The notes below the pieces were generated by a model that ran no database searches, was not told the origin of the DNA, and worked only from the letters and a program-made list of their open reading frames with translations. Source: Gallionella sp. (lineage in GTDB: Bacteria; Pseudomonadota; Gammaproteobacteria; Burkholderiales; Gallionellaceae). Taken from it: a DNA stretch of 64,000 nt. A program made the translations under genes and the position numbers. Shown here in pieces: positions 1 to 9,860 of the stretch. Position 1 is the first letter of the stretch. Every line of letters starts with the position of its first letter. The DNA is taken from positions 108,167 through 172,166 of the forward strand of contig JAQTLM010000004.1 in the NCBI GenBank assembly GCA_028714895.1, written 5' to 3'.

Positions 1-144
1 GCTGGGCTTGCTGTTGAGGCCAGCGTCGAAGACCATGGCATGCGGCTGTACTCCGAGAAACAGAGCCCAAAGTTTCACCACATCGCAAAGTTTAATCTGC
101 ATGACCCGGCTACTCGAAAGAGCTTCTTCTTCGCCGAGCCCTAA
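1..144 (+). CDS. C-terminal end of an unidentified protein (5' end outside the window)
   Basis: An open frame runs from the first base to a TAA at 142-144 and encodes the last 47 residues of a protein ending in SFFFAEP. The composition (hydrophilic, with His, Lys and Phe, no stops) looks coding, and it ends just before a palindromic repeat at 158-192 that separates it from the convergent diguanylate cyclase gene. I do not recognise the family from this fragment. No start codon or domain can be judged because the gene is cut by the window edge. Confidence 0.55.
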   Translation, partial: AGLAVEASVEDHGMRLYSEKQSPKFHHIAKFNLHDPATRKSFFFAEP

Positions 145-157
145 CCTCTCCAGCCTC

Positions 158-192
158 GTAGCCCGCATTTCGCTACGCTTCATGCGGGCTAC
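158..192. repeat. Palindromic intergenic repeat (REP-like hairpin)
   Basis: Two perfect 11-bp arms, GTAGCCCGCAT and ATGCGGGCTAC, flank a 13-nt loop. It lies between the 3' ends of two convergent genes, where it could act as a bidirectional terminator or mRNA 3' end stabiliser. No T-run follows the stem on either side. It resembles the small dispersed palindromes common between genes in betaproteobacteria. Confidence 0.7.
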
Positions 193-216
193 TTGCTAAC
201 CCTGCGCTAATCCGCC

Positions 217-1740
217 CTACATAATCTCCTGCATCCCCGGCTGATACATCTTGACGTTGTCCCGCCCATTTTTCTTGGCATGGTACATGGCGATGTCGGC
301 GCTTTTGACCAGCAGTTTTTCGTCGGCGCCATGCTCGGGATAGACCGCAACGCCGATGCTCGATGAAATATTCAGGGTGTGGCCGGCCAGTTCAAAGGGC
401 TGGACGAGAGCATGGCGTATTTTCTCGCCGACTATGCCGGCATCCTGTTCCGCTTCGATGACCGGCAACAGCACGACAAATTCGTCGCCGCCGATCCGCG
501 CAGCGGTGTCCGACGCGCGCAGGCAATCCTGGATGCGTTGCGCGGCTTCCTTCAGCAGGAGATCGCCCACCGCGTGGCCATAGGTATCGTTGATCGGCTT
601 GAACTTGTCCAGATCGAGAAACATCAGCGCCAAATGATTTTGATCCCGTTTGGCGGCGGCAAGCGCCTGTTGCAGACGGTCGCTGAACAGCGCACGGTTG
701 GGCAGGTGGGTGAGCCCATCGTATTGGGCCATGTGGCGCATGTGTTCCTCGATATCCTTGCGCTCGGTGATGTCGGTGGAAATGCCGCACAAGGCATAGA
801 TGCTGCCATCCTCATGCCGCAGCGGGAGCTTGACCGACAGATAGACCGCCGTCAGCCCGGTGAGGATGTTGGGGCTGGTCTCTTCGGTCTGGATCGTCTC
901 CCCGCCCTGCAATACGCGGAGATCATCCTCGCGCCGGCCGGATGCGGTGTCGGCATCGAAGAACTTGCAATCGTCATAGCCCACGATTTCTTCCATCGGC
1001 GCATCAAACAGCTCGCGCAGCAGGCGGTTGGCGAACAGGTAGCGCCCCTGGGTATCCTTCACGTAGATATAGGCGCTGACGTTCTCCAGAATATCGGAGA
1101 GCAGCTTCTCGCTCTCTCTGAGCGCCTGATCGGCACGGCTCCGCTCGAGCGCAATTTCAGCCAGGTTGGCCGACTGTTCGATCAGGTGAATGTCGGCATC
1201 GGTCGGCTTGCGCGCTTCACGGAGATAAATGGCGAGCGTGCCGAGCACCTTGCCGGAAGCGGAACGGATGGGCTCCGACCAGCATGCCCTCAACGCGGCC
1301 TGGCGCGAGAGTTCCTGATAGGGCGCCCAGTAAGGATGGGCCTGGATATCTTCGACGATGACGCGCTGGCCGGTGAAGGCGGCGGTGCCGCAGGAGCCGG
1401 CGCCGATGCCGATTTCAATCCCGTCAAGCGCCGCGTTGAAGAAATCGGGCAGGCTGGGAACGGCGCCGGTCAGGAGGTGTTTGCCCTCGCTGTCGAGCAG
1501 CGAGATACCGCAAAGCATGGCGGGGTTTTCCTGCTCCACACCCCGCACGATGGCCTCCAGAATGGTGACAAGCGGTGCACCGTGCGCCAGCAGTTCAAGG
1601 ACATGGTTGCGGGATTGTTCGCGCTGTTCGGAATGTTCGCGGTCGGACGCGTCACGCGCAAGCCTGCGGTTGATGCGGATGATATAGAAGGCGGCGGCGA
1701 TGATGCCGCCCAGCAGCAAGACAAACGCTGCATTCAGCAT
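217..1740 (-). CDS. Membrane-anchored GAF-PAS-GGDEF diguanylate cyclase
   Basis: This 507-residue protein probably makes cyclic di-GMP from two GTP. One N-terminal membrane helix (about residues 3-22) is followed by a GAF domain (about 45-195), a PAS domain (about 210-325) and a C-terminal GGDEF domain (about 340-500). The active-site motif is an intact GGDEF at 417-421. An RASD inhibitory site lies exactly five residues upstream, so product feedback is likely. No EAL domain is present. I chose ATG at 1740 because GGGAGG sits just upstream; a TTG at 1764 would add eight residues and has no comparable ribosome site. It follows acpS on the same strand with about 85 bp between them. The signals sensed by GAF and PAS are unknown. 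Confidence 0.93.
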   Translation of the reverse strand: MLNAAFVLLLGGIIAAAFYIIRINRRLARDASDREHSEQREQSRNHVLELLAHGAPLVTILEAIVRGVEQENPAMLCGISLLDSEGKHLLTGAVPSLPDFFNAALDGIEIGIGAGSCGTAAFTGQRVIVEDIQAHPYWAPYQELSRQAALRACWSEPIRSASGKVLGTLAIYLREARKPTDADIHLIEQSANLAEIALERSRADQALRESEKLLSDILENVSAYIYVKDTQGRYLFANRLLRELFDAPMEEIVGYDDCKFFDADTASGRREDDLRVLQGGETIQTEETSPNILTGLTAVYLSVKLPLRHEDGSIYALCGISTDITERKDIEEHMRHMAQYDGLTHLPNRALFSDRLQQALAAAKRDQNHLALMFLDLDKFKPINDTYGHAVGDLLLKEAAQRIQDCLRASDTAARIGGDEFVVLLPVIEAEQDAGIVGEKIRHALVQPFELAGHTLNISSSIGVAVYPEHGADEKLLVKSADIAMYHAKKNGRDNVKMYQPGMQEIM

Positions 1741-1825
1741 GCCTGCCTCCCGTTTGAACAACAACCCAAAGGGGTTCTAAGTCTGCGTAAGATGAGTTGA
1801 ATACATACCACTAACACGCCACCCC

Positions 1826-2206
1826 TTAATTGCTCTCCAGCACCACGAATGCGACGATGAAATCGCGCTCGTCGCTGATCGAAAGATGGTGGCCGTTGAT
1901 GCCTAACTGGGCAAGATGGATGCGCAAGGTCTCGTCGAACTGCAACATCGGCTTGCCGAGCCCGTCGTGCGTGACGCCGATGCGCTGGAAGGCGACGGGA
2001 TGGCGCATGCCGCTGCCGACCGCCTTGGCGAACGCCTCCTTGGCGGCGAAGCGCTTCGCCAGAAAGCGCGCCGGGTCGGTATGTGTCCGGAATTCCGGCA
2101 ACTCGCTTTTGCTCAACAGCCGTTCGGCAAAGCGCTCGCCGTAACGCGCCCACAGCGCCTTGATGCGGGTGTATTCGACGATGTCGGTGCCGATGCCGTG
2201 AATCAT
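1826..2206 (-). CDS. acpS: Holo-[acyl-carrier-protein] synthase
   Basis: AcpS transfers the 4'-phosphopantetheine arm of coenzyme A to the conserved serine of apo-ACP, making it competent for fatty acid synthesis. The 126-residue length is normal. The N-terminal [10 protein letters not shown] motif carries the Mg-binding Asp, and [10 protein letters not shown] carries the conserved Glu and Lys. Its ATG overlaps the pdxJ stop codon (ATGA), the last of a run of such overlaps from rnc to acpS, which suggests translational coupling. The pdxJ-acpS pair is a conserved arrangement in proteobacteria. Confidence 0.97.
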   Translation of the reverse strand: MIHGIGTDIVEYTRIKALWARYGERFAERLLSKSELPEFRTHTDPARFLAKRFAAKEAFAKAVGSGMRHPVAFQRIGVTHDGLGKPMLQFDETLRIHLAQLGINGHHLSISDERDFIVAFVVLESN

Positions 2207-2922
2207 GCCTGAACCAGCAACGCCTTCATTTTCCGCACCGCCGCGTCCAGCCCGATGAACAGCGATTCGGAGATGATGGCGTGGCCGATGTTGAGTTCGA
2301 TGATATTGGGAATCGCGACGATGGGTTGCACGTTGTGGTAATGCAGTCCATGCCCGGCATTCACCTGCAAACCTTGCGCATGGGCGTGTTCCGCTGCGAC
2401 ACGGATACGTTCCAGTTCATGCTGATGCTCCGGCACGCTGTCCGCCTCGGCATATTTTCCGGTATGCAATTCCACCACAGGCGCACCGATGCGCCGCGCC
2501 GCATCGATCTGTTTTTGGTCGGGGTCGATGAACAGCGATACGCGAATGCCTGCCGCCGTGCAACGCTCGCAGGCCGATTTGACGGCATCGAAATAGCGCA
2601 CCACGTCCAGCCCGCCTTCGGTGGTCAGTTCCTCGCGGCGTTCCGGCACCAGGCACAAGTCATGCGGCTTGATGCGCAGCGCGTTCGCGATCATCTCTTC
2701 GGTGACGGCGCACTCGAGATTCATGCGCGTTTGCAGCATGTCGCGCAGAATTTCGACATCGCGATCCTGGATATGGCGGCGGTCTTCGCGCAGGTGCAGC
2801 GTGATCGCATCGGCACCGGCTTCCTCGCAGATCAGCGCGGCGCGCACCACGTTGGGATAGCATACTCCGCGCACCTGGCGCAAAGTGGCGACATGGTCGA
2901 TGTTCAGTCCGAGTTTAGTCAT
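2203..2922 (-). CDS. pdxJ: Pyridoxine 5'-phosphate synthase
   Basis: PdxJ condenses 1-deoxy-D-xylulose 5-phosphate with 3-amino-2-oxopropyl phosphate to form pyridoxine 5'-phosphate, the ring-closing step of the DXP-dependent vitamin B6 pathway. The 239-residue protein is full length. It begins with the family hallmark [13 protein letters not shown] and keeps the phosphate-binding glycine-rich C-terminal segment (ELNIGHAII). The start overlaps the recO stop and the stop overlaps the acpS start, both as ATGA. Neighbours and spacing match the usual rnc-era-recO-pdxJ-acpS operon. Confidence 0.97.
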   Translation of the reverse strand: MTKLGLNIDHVATLRQVRGVCYPNVVRAALICEEAGADAITLHLREDRRHIQDRDVEILRDMLQTRMNLECAVTEEMIANALRIKPHDLCLVPERREELTTEGGLDVVRYFDAVKSACERCTAAGIRVSLFIDPDQKQIDAARRIGAPVVELHTGKYAEADSVPEHQHELERIRVAAEHAHAQGLQVNAGHGLHYHNVQPIVAIPNIIELNIGHAIISESLFIGLDAAVRKMKALLVQA

Positions 2923-3647
2923 AATTTTTGCAAGTCCTTGATCAGTTCGCGCGTGTGCAAAATTTTGCCGCCGAGAAGGTGGTTCAGCAGCATGCGCATC
3001 AGTTGCTTGCTCTGCTGCGCGGTGACCGGGTCGGCATAGTCGTCTGCCGCCATGTCGAGCAGGGTCTTGCCCAGCACCGGCAATCCGGCTTGCGTGTCGC
3101 CGTCATCCAACACGGCTCCGCGCTCCACGGCATAACGATAGCAGACTTCCGGCCGGATCGCCTTATCGCTGCCTGCCTCGCGTTCCAGCGCCAGCGCGTA
3201 GCCCAGTTCCTGCAGCAGGTGTTTCTCAAAGCAGCGCAGCGTGGCGGCGTGATCGGTCTCGTGTGCCAAGCGGTGCAAGGTGGCGCGGTAATAATCGAAC
3301 AGTTGCTCATGCGGATCGTCACGCGCCAGCAGGTTGAGTAGCAGTTCGTTGAGATAAAAACCACACATCAACGCCGTACCTTGCAGGTAAGGCTGCCCGC
3401 CCTGCCATTCCGCGCTATGCAGGGTGCGCACTTCGCCCTTGCCGAACCAACTCAATTGCAGCGGCTGGAAATTCATCAGCACCCCGCGCAAGCTGGACTT
3501 GGGGCGCCGCGCACCACGCGCCACGATTGCCAGCCGCCCATGTTGGCGGCTAAAGACATCGAGAATCAAACTGGTTTCGCGAAACGGGTAGCTGTGCAGC
3601 ACAAAGGCCGGTTCGTCCTGCTGCTTATTTCGGCTGGCTGCGGTCAT
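2919..3647 (-). CDS. recO: DNA repair protein RecO
   Basis: RecO acts in the RecFOR pathway: it binds single-stranded DNA and SSB and helps load RecA at gaps. The 242-residue protein has the expected N-terminal OB-fold region ([20 protein letters not shown], about residues 19-38) followed by the helical C-terminal domain. No zinc-binding cysteine cluster is evident, as in other proteobacterial forms. The start ATG overlaps the era stop and the end overlaps pdxJ. The era-recO-pdxJ order is strongly conserved. Confidence 0.95.
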   Translation of the reverse strand: MTAASRNKQQDEPAFVLHSYPFRETSLILDVFSRQHGRLAIVARGARRPKSSLRGVLMNFQPLQLSWFGKGEVRTLHSAEWQGGQPYLQGTALMCGFYLNELLLNLLARDDPHEQLFDYYRATLHRLAHETDHAATLRCFEKHLLQELGYALALEREAGSDKAIRPEVCYRYAVERGAVLDDGDTQAGLPVLGKTLLDMAADDYADPVTAQQSKQLMRMLLNHLLGGKILHTRELIKDLQKL

Positions 3648-4576
3648 TCGTAACCCAGTGAGCGCAACACGCGTGCGTCATCCGCCCAGCCGCTGCGGAC
3701 TTTGACGAATACTTCGAGGAACACCTTGCCGTCGAACAGCTTTTCCATGTCGAGCCGCGCCTGCGTGGCGATCTCTTTCAGCTTCTCGCCTTTCTTGCCG
3801 ATCAGCATCGCCTTGTGCGCTTCCTTGTCCACCAGGATTGCAGCGCTAATGCGGCGCAGCTTGCCTTCCAGTTTGAATTGCTCGATCACCACGCTGACCG
3901 AATACGGCAGCTCTTCTCCGGTGAAACGGAATACCTTTTCGCGCAGCATTTCCGCAGCCAGAAACTTTTCGCTGCGGTCGGTGATGTCGTCTGCGTCGTA
4001 GATCAATTCGCCTGCCGGCAGATGGCGGCGCAAGGCTTCGCGCAACTCGTCGATCTTGCTGCCCAGCTTGGCACTGACCGGCACGATGGCGGCAAATTTG
4101 AAATCGGCCGCGACGCGCTCGGCGAATGCGAACAATTGGCCTTTGTCCGCCACTTCGTCGATCTTGTTGATCACCAGCAATACCGGGCGATTGTCCGGCA
4201 GCAGCTTGAGCACTTCCTGGTCGCGCTCGTCATAGCGCAGCGCTTCCAGCACGAATACCACGACCTGCACGTCGCGCAGGCTGCTGGTCACGACGCGGTT
4301 CATGCCGCGGTTCAGCGCGTTCAGATGCTTGGTCTGGAATCCGGGGGTATCGACGAATACGAATTGCGCGTGCTCGTCGGTGAATATGCCGTGAATGCGG
4401 TGGCGCGTAGTCTGCGCCTTGCGCGAAGTGATGCTGATCTTTTGCCCGATCAGGTGGTTGAGCAGCGTGGACTTGCCCACGTTGGGCCGCCCGACGATAG
4501 CGATGTAGCCGCTACGAAATGATTCAGGCGGGCTATCCGCATCGTGGGTGCTCGCAAAGTCTTGTTGTTCTGTCAT
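3644..4576 (-). CDS. era: GTPase Era, 16S rRNA maturation factor
   Basis: Era is an essential GTPase that binds the 3' end of 16S rRNA and assists 30S subunit assembly. The 310-residue protein shows G1 GRPNVGKS, G3 DTPGF, G4 NKID and G5 SAK, and a C-terminal KH domain with [10 protein letters not shown]. The frame is open upstream to 4684. I place the start at the ATG at 4576, which overlaps the rnc stop as ATGA and gives the usual family length; the extra 36 residues upstream would lie wholly within rnc. Confidence 0.96.
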   Translation of the reverse strand: MTEQQDFASTHDADSPPESFRSGYIAIVGRPNVGKSTLLNHLIGQKISITSRKAQTTRHRIHGIFTDEHAQFVFVDTPGFQTKHLNALNRGMNRVVTSSLRDVQVVVFVLEALRYDERDQEVLKLLPDNRPVLLVINKIDEVADKGQLFAFAERVAADFKFAAIVPVSAKLGSKIDELREALRRHLPAGELIYDADDITDRSEKFLAAEMLREKVFRFTGEELPYSVSVVIEQFKLEGKLRRISAAILVDKEAHKAMLIGKKGEKLKEIATQARLDMEKLFDGKVFLEVFVKVRSGWADDARVLRSLGYE

Positions 4577-5256
4577 GATGTCTTTGTCAATTGTTGATAA
4601 GCGGCTTGTGCCGCCTGTTGTTCGGCATTGCGGCGGCTGCTGCCCTCGCCGCGCGTGGATATTTTCAATGACGGAATAACGCATTCCACCTGGAAAGATT
4701 GAGCATGCGCTTCGCCTTGTGTGGCAACAATACTGTAGGCCGGCAAGGGAATGCGCTTGCCTTGCAGATACTCCTGCAACAGGGTTTTGGCGTCCTTGCC
4801 CAATGTTTGCACGTCGACTTGCGCAAGATAGGGCACCAGCAAATTCAGCACGACTCTTTCGGCATCGGCAAAGCCGCTATCCAGCAAAACCGCACCAAAC
4901 AAGGCTTCCATCGCATCGGCCAGGATAGAAGGGCGACGGAAACCGCCGCTCTTGCGTTCGCCTTCGCCCAGCTTTAAATAATCGCCCAGATCGAGCTGCT
5001 GCGCGAGTATCGCAAGCGTTTCTTCCTTGACCAGATTGGACCGCAACCTGGATAGCTCACCTTCGCTCAACTGCGGGTAGGCAGCATAAAGATATTTTGC
5101 GACGATGCAGCCCAACACGCTGTCACCCAGGAATTCCAGGCGTTCGTTGTGCTCCGGCGCGTAGCTGCGGTGGGTCAATGCGCGCTGCAGCAATTGGGGC
5201 TGCGCAAAAACATACCCCAGTTGTTTGCACAGCGTGCTGCTCTGTTTATTTGGCAC
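4573..5256 (-). CDS. rnc: Ribonuclease III
   Basis: RNase III cleaves double-stranded RNA and processes rRNA precursors. The catalytic domain contains the signature [12 protein letters not shown] with the metal-binding acidic residues, and a C-terminal double-stranded RNA-binding domain starts near [12 protein letters not shown] choose a GTG start at 5256, which gives 227 residues, close to the E. coli length, and overlaps the upstream DUF4845 gene by only 11 bp. An ATG at 5316 is also in frame but would add 20 non-conserved residues and overlap that gene by about 70 bp. It is translationally coupled to era. Confidence 0.93.
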   Translation of the reverse strand: MPNKQSSTLCKQLGYVFAQPQLLQRALTHRSYAPEHNERLEFLGDSVLGCIVAKYLYAAYPQLSEGELSRLRSNLVKEETLAILAQQLDLGDYLKLGEGERKSGGFRRPSILADAMEALFGAVLLDSGFADAERVVLNLLVPYLAQVDVQTLGKDAKTLLQEYLQGKRIPLPAYSIVATQGEAHAQSFQVECVIPSLKISTRGEGSSRRNAEQQAAQAAYQQLTKTS

Positions 5257-5617
5257 TGGTCGGATTAAATTCCAAGTACAGGCTGATGTTGCCCACCAGC
5301 GGCACCTTGATGGCATAGCTCGCGCTCAACACCAGTCTTCCGCCATTGCTGGCGATCTCGATATCCTCCACATTGACCGCAGTGATGCTGTCAATCGTAG
5401 CGCGCTTGCTGAAGGACATGCGGATGTCGCGTGGACTGGCTTTCTGCATTTCCGGGTCATTGGCTATCACGGTGAATAAGTTGCCAATTTTTGCATCCTG
5501 CATGTACGCCGGGATGAGTTTCAACCCGGTGGTGATGGCAAGCACCAGGATAACCGCCCCGAAAATAAACCCGGAAAAACCCAATCCACGTTGTTTTGCT
5601 GGCATTGCCTTGTTCAT
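5246..5617 (-). CDS. DUF4845 family small membrane protein
   Basis: This 123-residue protein matches the DUF4845 family, a small protein found between lepB and rnc in many beta- and gammaproteobacteria; its function is unknown. It has a short basic N-terminus, one membrane helix (about residues 15-35, GFIFGAVILVLAITTGLKLI) and a predicted periplasmic C-terminal domain. The ATG at 5617 is preceded by GGGGGAGAGC, a strong ribosome site; an upstream ATG at 5653 would overlap lepB. The location suggests a link to signal peptidase or RNase III expression, but nothing in the sequence shows a reaction. Confidence 0.85.
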   Translation of the reverse strand: MNKAMPAKQRGLGFSGFIFGAVILVLAITTGLKLIPAYMQDAKIGNLFTVIANDPEMQKASPRDIRMSFSKRATIDSITAVNVEDIEIASNGGRLVLSASYAIKVPLVGNISLYLEFNPTSAK

Positions 5618-5633
5618 TTTGCTCTCCCCCACA

Positions 5634-6437
5634 TCAGTTAATAGACAGGCCAATCCGCTTCAGATCTGAAAAATTCATCCAGATGAAAAACGCCTTGCCG
5701 ACGATCTGGTTGTCCGGCACGAACCCCCAATAACGGCTATCGCGGCTGTTGTCGCGATTGTCGCCCAACATGAAGTAATGCCCGTCGGGCACCTTGCAAC
5801 GCACCATTTCATTGTCATAGCTGCAATTCTCGCGGCCCTTGAATTCGGCCACCGAACCCAGATGCAGTGTCGGCGCCTCCGGATTCACCAGCACCGCATG
5901 CTGGCGTTCGCCCAATATTTCGAGGTGTTTTTCAGTATGCACAAAGTTCAAGCCAGTCTCGACATAATTATAATCGCCATCCGCCTGTTGCGCTTGCTCG
6001 ATCCCGTTGATCCATAACCGCTTATTGCGGTATTCGACGATATCGCCGGGAAGCCCGACCACACGCTTGATATAGTCCAGCGACGGATTTTCCGGATAGT
6101 GGAACACCATTACGTCGCCGCGCTGCGGGTCGTTGAGTTGCACCAGTTTTTTGCTGACGATGGGCAGGCGGATACCGTAGGTGAATTTATTCACCAGAAT
6201 GAAGTCGCCCACTTGCAGGGTAGGAATCATCGAGCCGGAAGGAATTTTGAACGGTTCGACCAGAAAGGAACGGATGAAAAACACGATCAGGATGACCGGA
6301 AAGAAGCTCTTGGCATATTCCACCCACCACGGCTCGGCAACCCCGCTGCCGCGCTTGGACGCCAGAGCGAAACGGTCCAGCAGCCATATCCCGCCGGTGA
6401 CCAGCAGCAATACAAACAAAATCAGTGCGAAATCCAT
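5634..6437 (-). CDS. lepB: Signal peptidase I
   Basis: LepB removes signal peptides from secreted and membrane proteins at the outer face of the inner membrane. The 267-residue protein has two N-terminal membrane helices (about residues 4-20 and 43-62). The nucleophile motif PSGSMIPTLQVGD carries the catalytic Ser, and DYIKRVVGLPGD carries the general-base Lys. The C-terminal box GDNRDNSRDSR is intact. It lies 9 bp downstream of lepA, the classic lepA-lepB operon. Confidence 0.97.
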   Translation of the reverse strand: MDFALILFVLLLVTGGIWLLDRFALASKRGSGVAEPWWVEYAKSFFPVILIVFFIRSFLVEPFKIPSGSMIPTLQVGDFILVNKFTYGIRLPIVSKKLVQLNDPQRGDVMVFHYPENPSLDYIKRVVGLPGDIVEYRNKRLWINGIEQAQQADGDYNYVETGLNFVHTEKHLEILGERQHAVLVNPEAPTLHLGSVAEFKGRENCSYDNEMVRCKVPDGHYFMLGDNRDNSRDSRYWGFVPDNQIVGKAFFIWMNFSDLKRIGLSIN

Positions 6438-6446
6438 CGTTATTTC

Positions 6447-8237
6447 CTAATTATCTACGCGCAAAATCGCCAGAAAGGCTTCCTGTGGAATCTCCACATT
6501 GCCCACTTGCTTCATGCGTTTCTTGCCGGCCTTCTGTTTTTCCAGCAGTTTTTTCTTGCGTGAAATATCGCCGCCGTAGCATTTGGCCAGCACGTTCTTG
6601 CGCATCGCCTTGACGTTCTCGCGCGCGATGATGTTCGAGCCGATGGTCGCCTGGATCGCCACGTCGTACATCTGGCGCGGGATCAATTCACGCATCTTGG
6701 CCGCCACCTCGCGCCCGCGGTACTGGCTGTTGGCACGATGCACGATCACCGCCAGCGCGTCCACTTTCTCGCCGTTGATCAGCATGTCCACCTTGACCAC
6801 GTCCGCCGCGCGATATTCCTTGAACTCGTAGTCCATCGACGCATAGCCGCGCGACACCGATTTCAGTTTATCAAAGAAATCCAGCACGATTTCCGCCATC
6901 GGCATTTCGTACACCAGCATCACCTGCTTGCCGTGGTAGCTGATGTTGATCTGCGCGCCGCGCTTCTGGGTACACAGCGTGATGACCGAACCGACATATT
7001 CGTTCGGCATGTATAAATTTACGGTCACGATCGGCTCGCGGATTTCCTCGATTTTTGACGGGTCGGGCATTTTGGACGGGTTGTCCACCGTCAGTATTGT
7101 GCCGTCGCGCTGCACCACCTGGTAAATCACCGTCGGTGCGGTGGTGATCAAGTCCATATCGAACTCGCGCTCCAGCCGCTCCTGCACGATTTCCATATGC
7201 AGCAGCCCGAGAAAGCCGCAGCGGAAGCCGAAACCCAGCGCCTGCGACACTTCCGGTTCGTAGCGCAACGCGGCGTCGTTTAGTTTGAGCTTTTCCAGCG
7301 AATCGCGCAGCGCTTCATATTGGTTGGATTCCACCGGGAACAGCCCGGCAAACACCTGCGGCTGCACTTCCTTGAAGCCCGGCAACGCCTGCTGCGCGGG
7401 TCTGGCCTGATGGGTAATGGTATCGCCCACTTTGGCCGCTTTCAGTTCCTTGATGCCGGCGATCACGAAACCCACCTGCCCCGCGCTCAGGCTTTCACGA
7501 GGTTTCGACTTGGGCGTGAACACGCCGATGTGTTCAGTCAACTGCTGCGCGCCAGTGGCCATCAGCAGGATTTTTTCCTTGGGTTTGAGCGTACCGTTCA
7601 TCACCCGCACCAGCATCACCACGCCGACGTAGTTGTCGAACCAGGAGTCGATGATCAGCGCCTGTAACGGTGCGTTCGGATCGCCTTTGGGCGCAGGTAC
7701 TTTGGCAATCAATGCTTCCACCACATCCTGCACGCCCTCGCCGGTCTTGGCGGAACAGCGCACGGCATCATGCGCATCGATGCCGATCACTTCCTCGATT
7801 TCCTCGATAGCGTTGTCCGGATTGGCGGACGGCAGGTCGATCTTGTTCAGCACCGGCACCACTTCAACACCCAGATCCAACGCGGTGTAGCAGTTCGCCA
7901 CGGTCTGCGCTTCCACGCCCTGCGAGGCATCCACCACCAGCAGCGCGCCTTCGCAGGCGGATAGCGAACGCGACACCTCGTAGGAAAAATCCACATGTCC
8001 CGGCGTGTCGATCAGGTTGAGGTTGTACACCTGTCCGTCGCGCGCCTTGTAGCTCAGCGCGGCGGTCTGCGCCTTGATGGTGATGCCGCGCTCGCGCTCC
8101 AGATCCATGGAGTCGAGCACCTGTGCTTCCATTTCGCGATCGGATAATCCGCCGCATAGTTGAATGATGCGGTCTGCCAGCGTGGATTTGCCGTGATCGA
8201 TATGGGCGATGATGGAGAAATTACGGATTAACTGCAT
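6447..8237 (-). CDS. lepA: Elongation factor 4 (LepA)
   Basis: LepA is a ribosome-associated translational GTPase related to EF-G that affects initiation and stalled elongation complexes. At 596 residues it is full length. The G domain shows the P-loop [21 protein letters not shown] and NKIDLPSA; domains II, III and V follow, and the LepA-specific C-terminal domain ends in a Lys-rich [16 protein letters not shown] segment. Its ATG lies only 10 nt past a strong terminator hairpin at 8248-8303, so its transcription must come from read-through or from a promoter inside that region. Confidence 0.98.
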   Translation of the reverse strand: MQLIRNFSIIAHIDHGKSTLADRIIQLCGGLSDREMEAQVLDSMDLERERGITIKAQTAALSYKARDGQVYNLNLIDTPGHVDFSYEVSRSLSACEGALLVVDASQGVEAQTVANCYTALDLGVEVVPVLNKIDLPSANPDNAIEEIEEVIGIDAHDAVRCSAKTGEGVQDVVEALIAKVPAPKGDPNAPLQALIIDSWFDNYVGVVMLVRVMNGTLKPKEKILLMATGAQQLTEHIGVFTPKSKPRESLSAGQVGFVIAGIKELKAAKVGDTITHQARPAQQALPGFKEVQPQVFAGLFPVESNQYEALRDSLEKLKLNDAALRYEPEVSQALGFGFRCGFLGLLHMEIVQERLEREFDMDLITTAPTVIYQVVQRDGTILTVDNPSKMPDPSKIEEIREPIVTVNLYMPNEYVGSVITLCTQKRGAQINISYHGKQVMLVYEMPMAEIVLDFFDKLKSVSRGYASMDYEFKEYRAADVVKVDMLINGEKVDALAVIVHRANSQYRGREVAAKMRELIPRQMYDVAIQATIGSNIIARENVKAMRKNVLAKCYGGDISRKKKLLEKQKAGKKRMKQVGNVEIPQEAFLAILRVDN

Positions 8238-8247
8238 GAGGACCTAA

Positions 8248-8303
8248 TAAAAACGCCTAAACCGGCTGATTCGCAAAGCGCGAATTCTAGCCGATTTAGG
8301 CGG
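8248..8303 (-). terminator. Rho-independent terminator between degQ and lepA
   Basis: On the minus strand two 14-nt arms, CGCCTAAATCGGCT and AGCCGGTTTAGGCG (one G-U pair), enclose a second small stem of GAATTCGC and GCGAATC type and are followed by TTTTTATT. It sits after the degQ stop and ends 10 nt before the lepA start codon, so it may also attenuate lepA expression. Confidence 0.8.
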
Positions 8304-8320
8304 GGCACGCAGGACTGTAA

Positions 8321-9715
8321 TTACTTCTCGTCGAGCCTGATCGCCACATACGAGGCGGCATCGTCGCGCCGCACCAGCAATGCGACATTGCGCCCCTTGC
8401 CAACCTGCTTGAGAATTTCGTTGAACTGCTTCAACGAGCGGATCGGTATATTGCCGATTGCCAGCAGCACATCGCCGTGTTGCAACCCGGCGGCGCGTGC
8501 AGCCTGGCCATTGACCTCTTCCACCAGCAGCCCGCCGCTGATTTGCAGTTCCTGCAACTGCTCCTTACCCAGTTCGCTGACCGCAATACCCAGGCGTGAA
8601 ATGGCTTCGGCCACATCGTCGGCCAGTTTCTTCGCGGCGCGCGCCAGCTTGCCGTCCTCCGGCATCTCCGCGATTTCTACGGTAACCTGCCTGGATCCGC
8701 CCTTGCGCCACAACTCGACCGCCACCTTGCTGCCGGGTTTGGTCGCCGCGACCATGCGCGGCAAATCGCTGGAACTGTTCACCGGCTTGCCGTCGAATTT
8801 GAGAATCACATCGCTAGCCTCAATGCCCGCCTTATCTGCCGGGCCATTCTTTTCCACGCTGCTGATCAGCGCACCGACCAGTTTGCTCAGGCCGAACGAT
8901 TCGGCCAGTTCGCGCGTCAGCTCCTGGATCGTCACCCCGATGCGCCCGCGCGTCACCTTGCCGCTGGTGCGCAATTGCTCGGTCACTTGTGTCGCCACAT
9001 CGATCGGTATCGCAAAAGACAAGCCCATCGAGCCGCCGGAGCGGGTATAGATTTGCGAGTTGATGCCGACCACTTCGCCGTTCATGTTAAACAACGGCCC
9101 GCCGGAGTTGCCGGGATTGATCGCCACATCGGTCTGGATGAATGGTACGAAATTATCCTGCGGCAGAGAGCGTCCCTTGGCGCTGACGATGCCCGCCGTC
9201 ACGCTGCTATCGAAGCCGAACGGCGAACCGATGGCGACCACCCATTCGCCCACTTTCAGTTTGTTCGGATCACCCACGGTAATTTTCGGCAGACCGGTCG
9301 CTTCGATTTTCAGCAAGGCCACATCGGTACGCTTGTCCGCACCGATGACCTTGGCGCGAAACTCGCGCTTGTCGGTCAGGCGCACGGTAATCTTTTCGGC
9401 GCTGTCCACCACATGCGCATTGGTCATGATGTAGCCGTCCGCACTGATGATAAAACCCGAGCCCAATGATTGCGATTCCTGCTCGCGCGGCATTTGCGGG
9501 GCAAAGCGGCGGAAAAATTCGTAGAAGGGATCGCCCTCGGGAAGATTGGGCAATCCATGTGCATTGCGGATAATTTGCGTGGTGCTGATATTGACCACCG
9601 CAGGGCCTTGCTTTTCCACCAGTTCGGTAAAGTCCGGCAACTCCTTGGCATAAGCCGATCCACCAAAAACAATCCCCGCAGCAAGCACAAAAAAACCCAC
9701 CAATTTTTTTAGCAT
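8321..9715 (-). CDS. degQ: Periplasmic Do-family serine protease (DegQ/MucD type)
   Basis: This 464-residue HtrA-type protease degrades or chaperones misfolded periplasmic proteins. A signal peptide of about 23 residues ends at AYAKE. The catalytic triad is visible as His101 (TNAHVV), Asp131 (KRTDVALLK) and Ser204 (GNSGGPLF). Two PDZ domains follow at about 250-340 and 370-455. An AAGGAG ribosome site precedes the ATG. Its position behind rpoE-rseA-rseB matches the algU-mucD type arrangement and suggests sigma-E control. Whether it is closer to DegP or DegQ cannot be settled by reading alone. Confidence 0.95.
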   Translation of the reverse strand: MLKKLVGFFVLAAGIVFGGSAYAKELPDFTELVEKQGPAVVNISTTQIIRNAHGLPNLPEGDPFYEFFRRFAPQMPREQESQSLGSGFIISADGYIMTNAHVVDSAEKITVRLTDKREFRAKVIGADKRTDVALLKIEATGLPKITVGDPNKLKVGEWVVAIGSPFGFDSSVTAGIVSAKGRSLPQDNFVPFIQTDVAINPGNSGGPLFNMNGEVVGINSQIYTRSGGSMGLSFAIPIDVATQVTEQLRTSGKVTRGRIGVTIQELTRELAESFGLSKLVGALISSVEKNGPADKAGIEASDVILKFDGKPVNSSSDLPRMVAATKPGSKVAVELWRKGGSRQVTVEIAEMPEDGKLARAAKKLADDVAEAISRLGIAVSELGKEQLQELQISGGLLVEEVNGQAARAAGLQHGDVLLAIGNIPIRSLKQFNEILKQVGKGRNVALLVRRDDAASYVAIRLDEK

Positions 9716-9860
9716 AAATTCTCCTTATATTAAAAAAATTAAAAACATCCAGTCTGCAAATCGTATGAATGCGATTGGGGTCAGCCAAAAAAGTTCAGGC
9801 CCCTTGGAAACCAACCTATTCGCCTTCGTGCCACGGCACGATGCATCTCCAGCAACATGG

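Noticed and set aside
379..1800. Long plus-strand frame of 473 codons opposite the diguanylate cyclase
   Set aside because: It is antisense to clear GAF, PAS and GGDEF motifs and has no recognisable domain; high GC codon use on the other strand explains the open frame.
9716..9860. Possible small gene or rseC remnant between degQ and rseB
   Set aside because: Only a 15-codon frame and a short palindrome; no similarity to RseC or thioredoxin-like proteins seen at this place in relatives.
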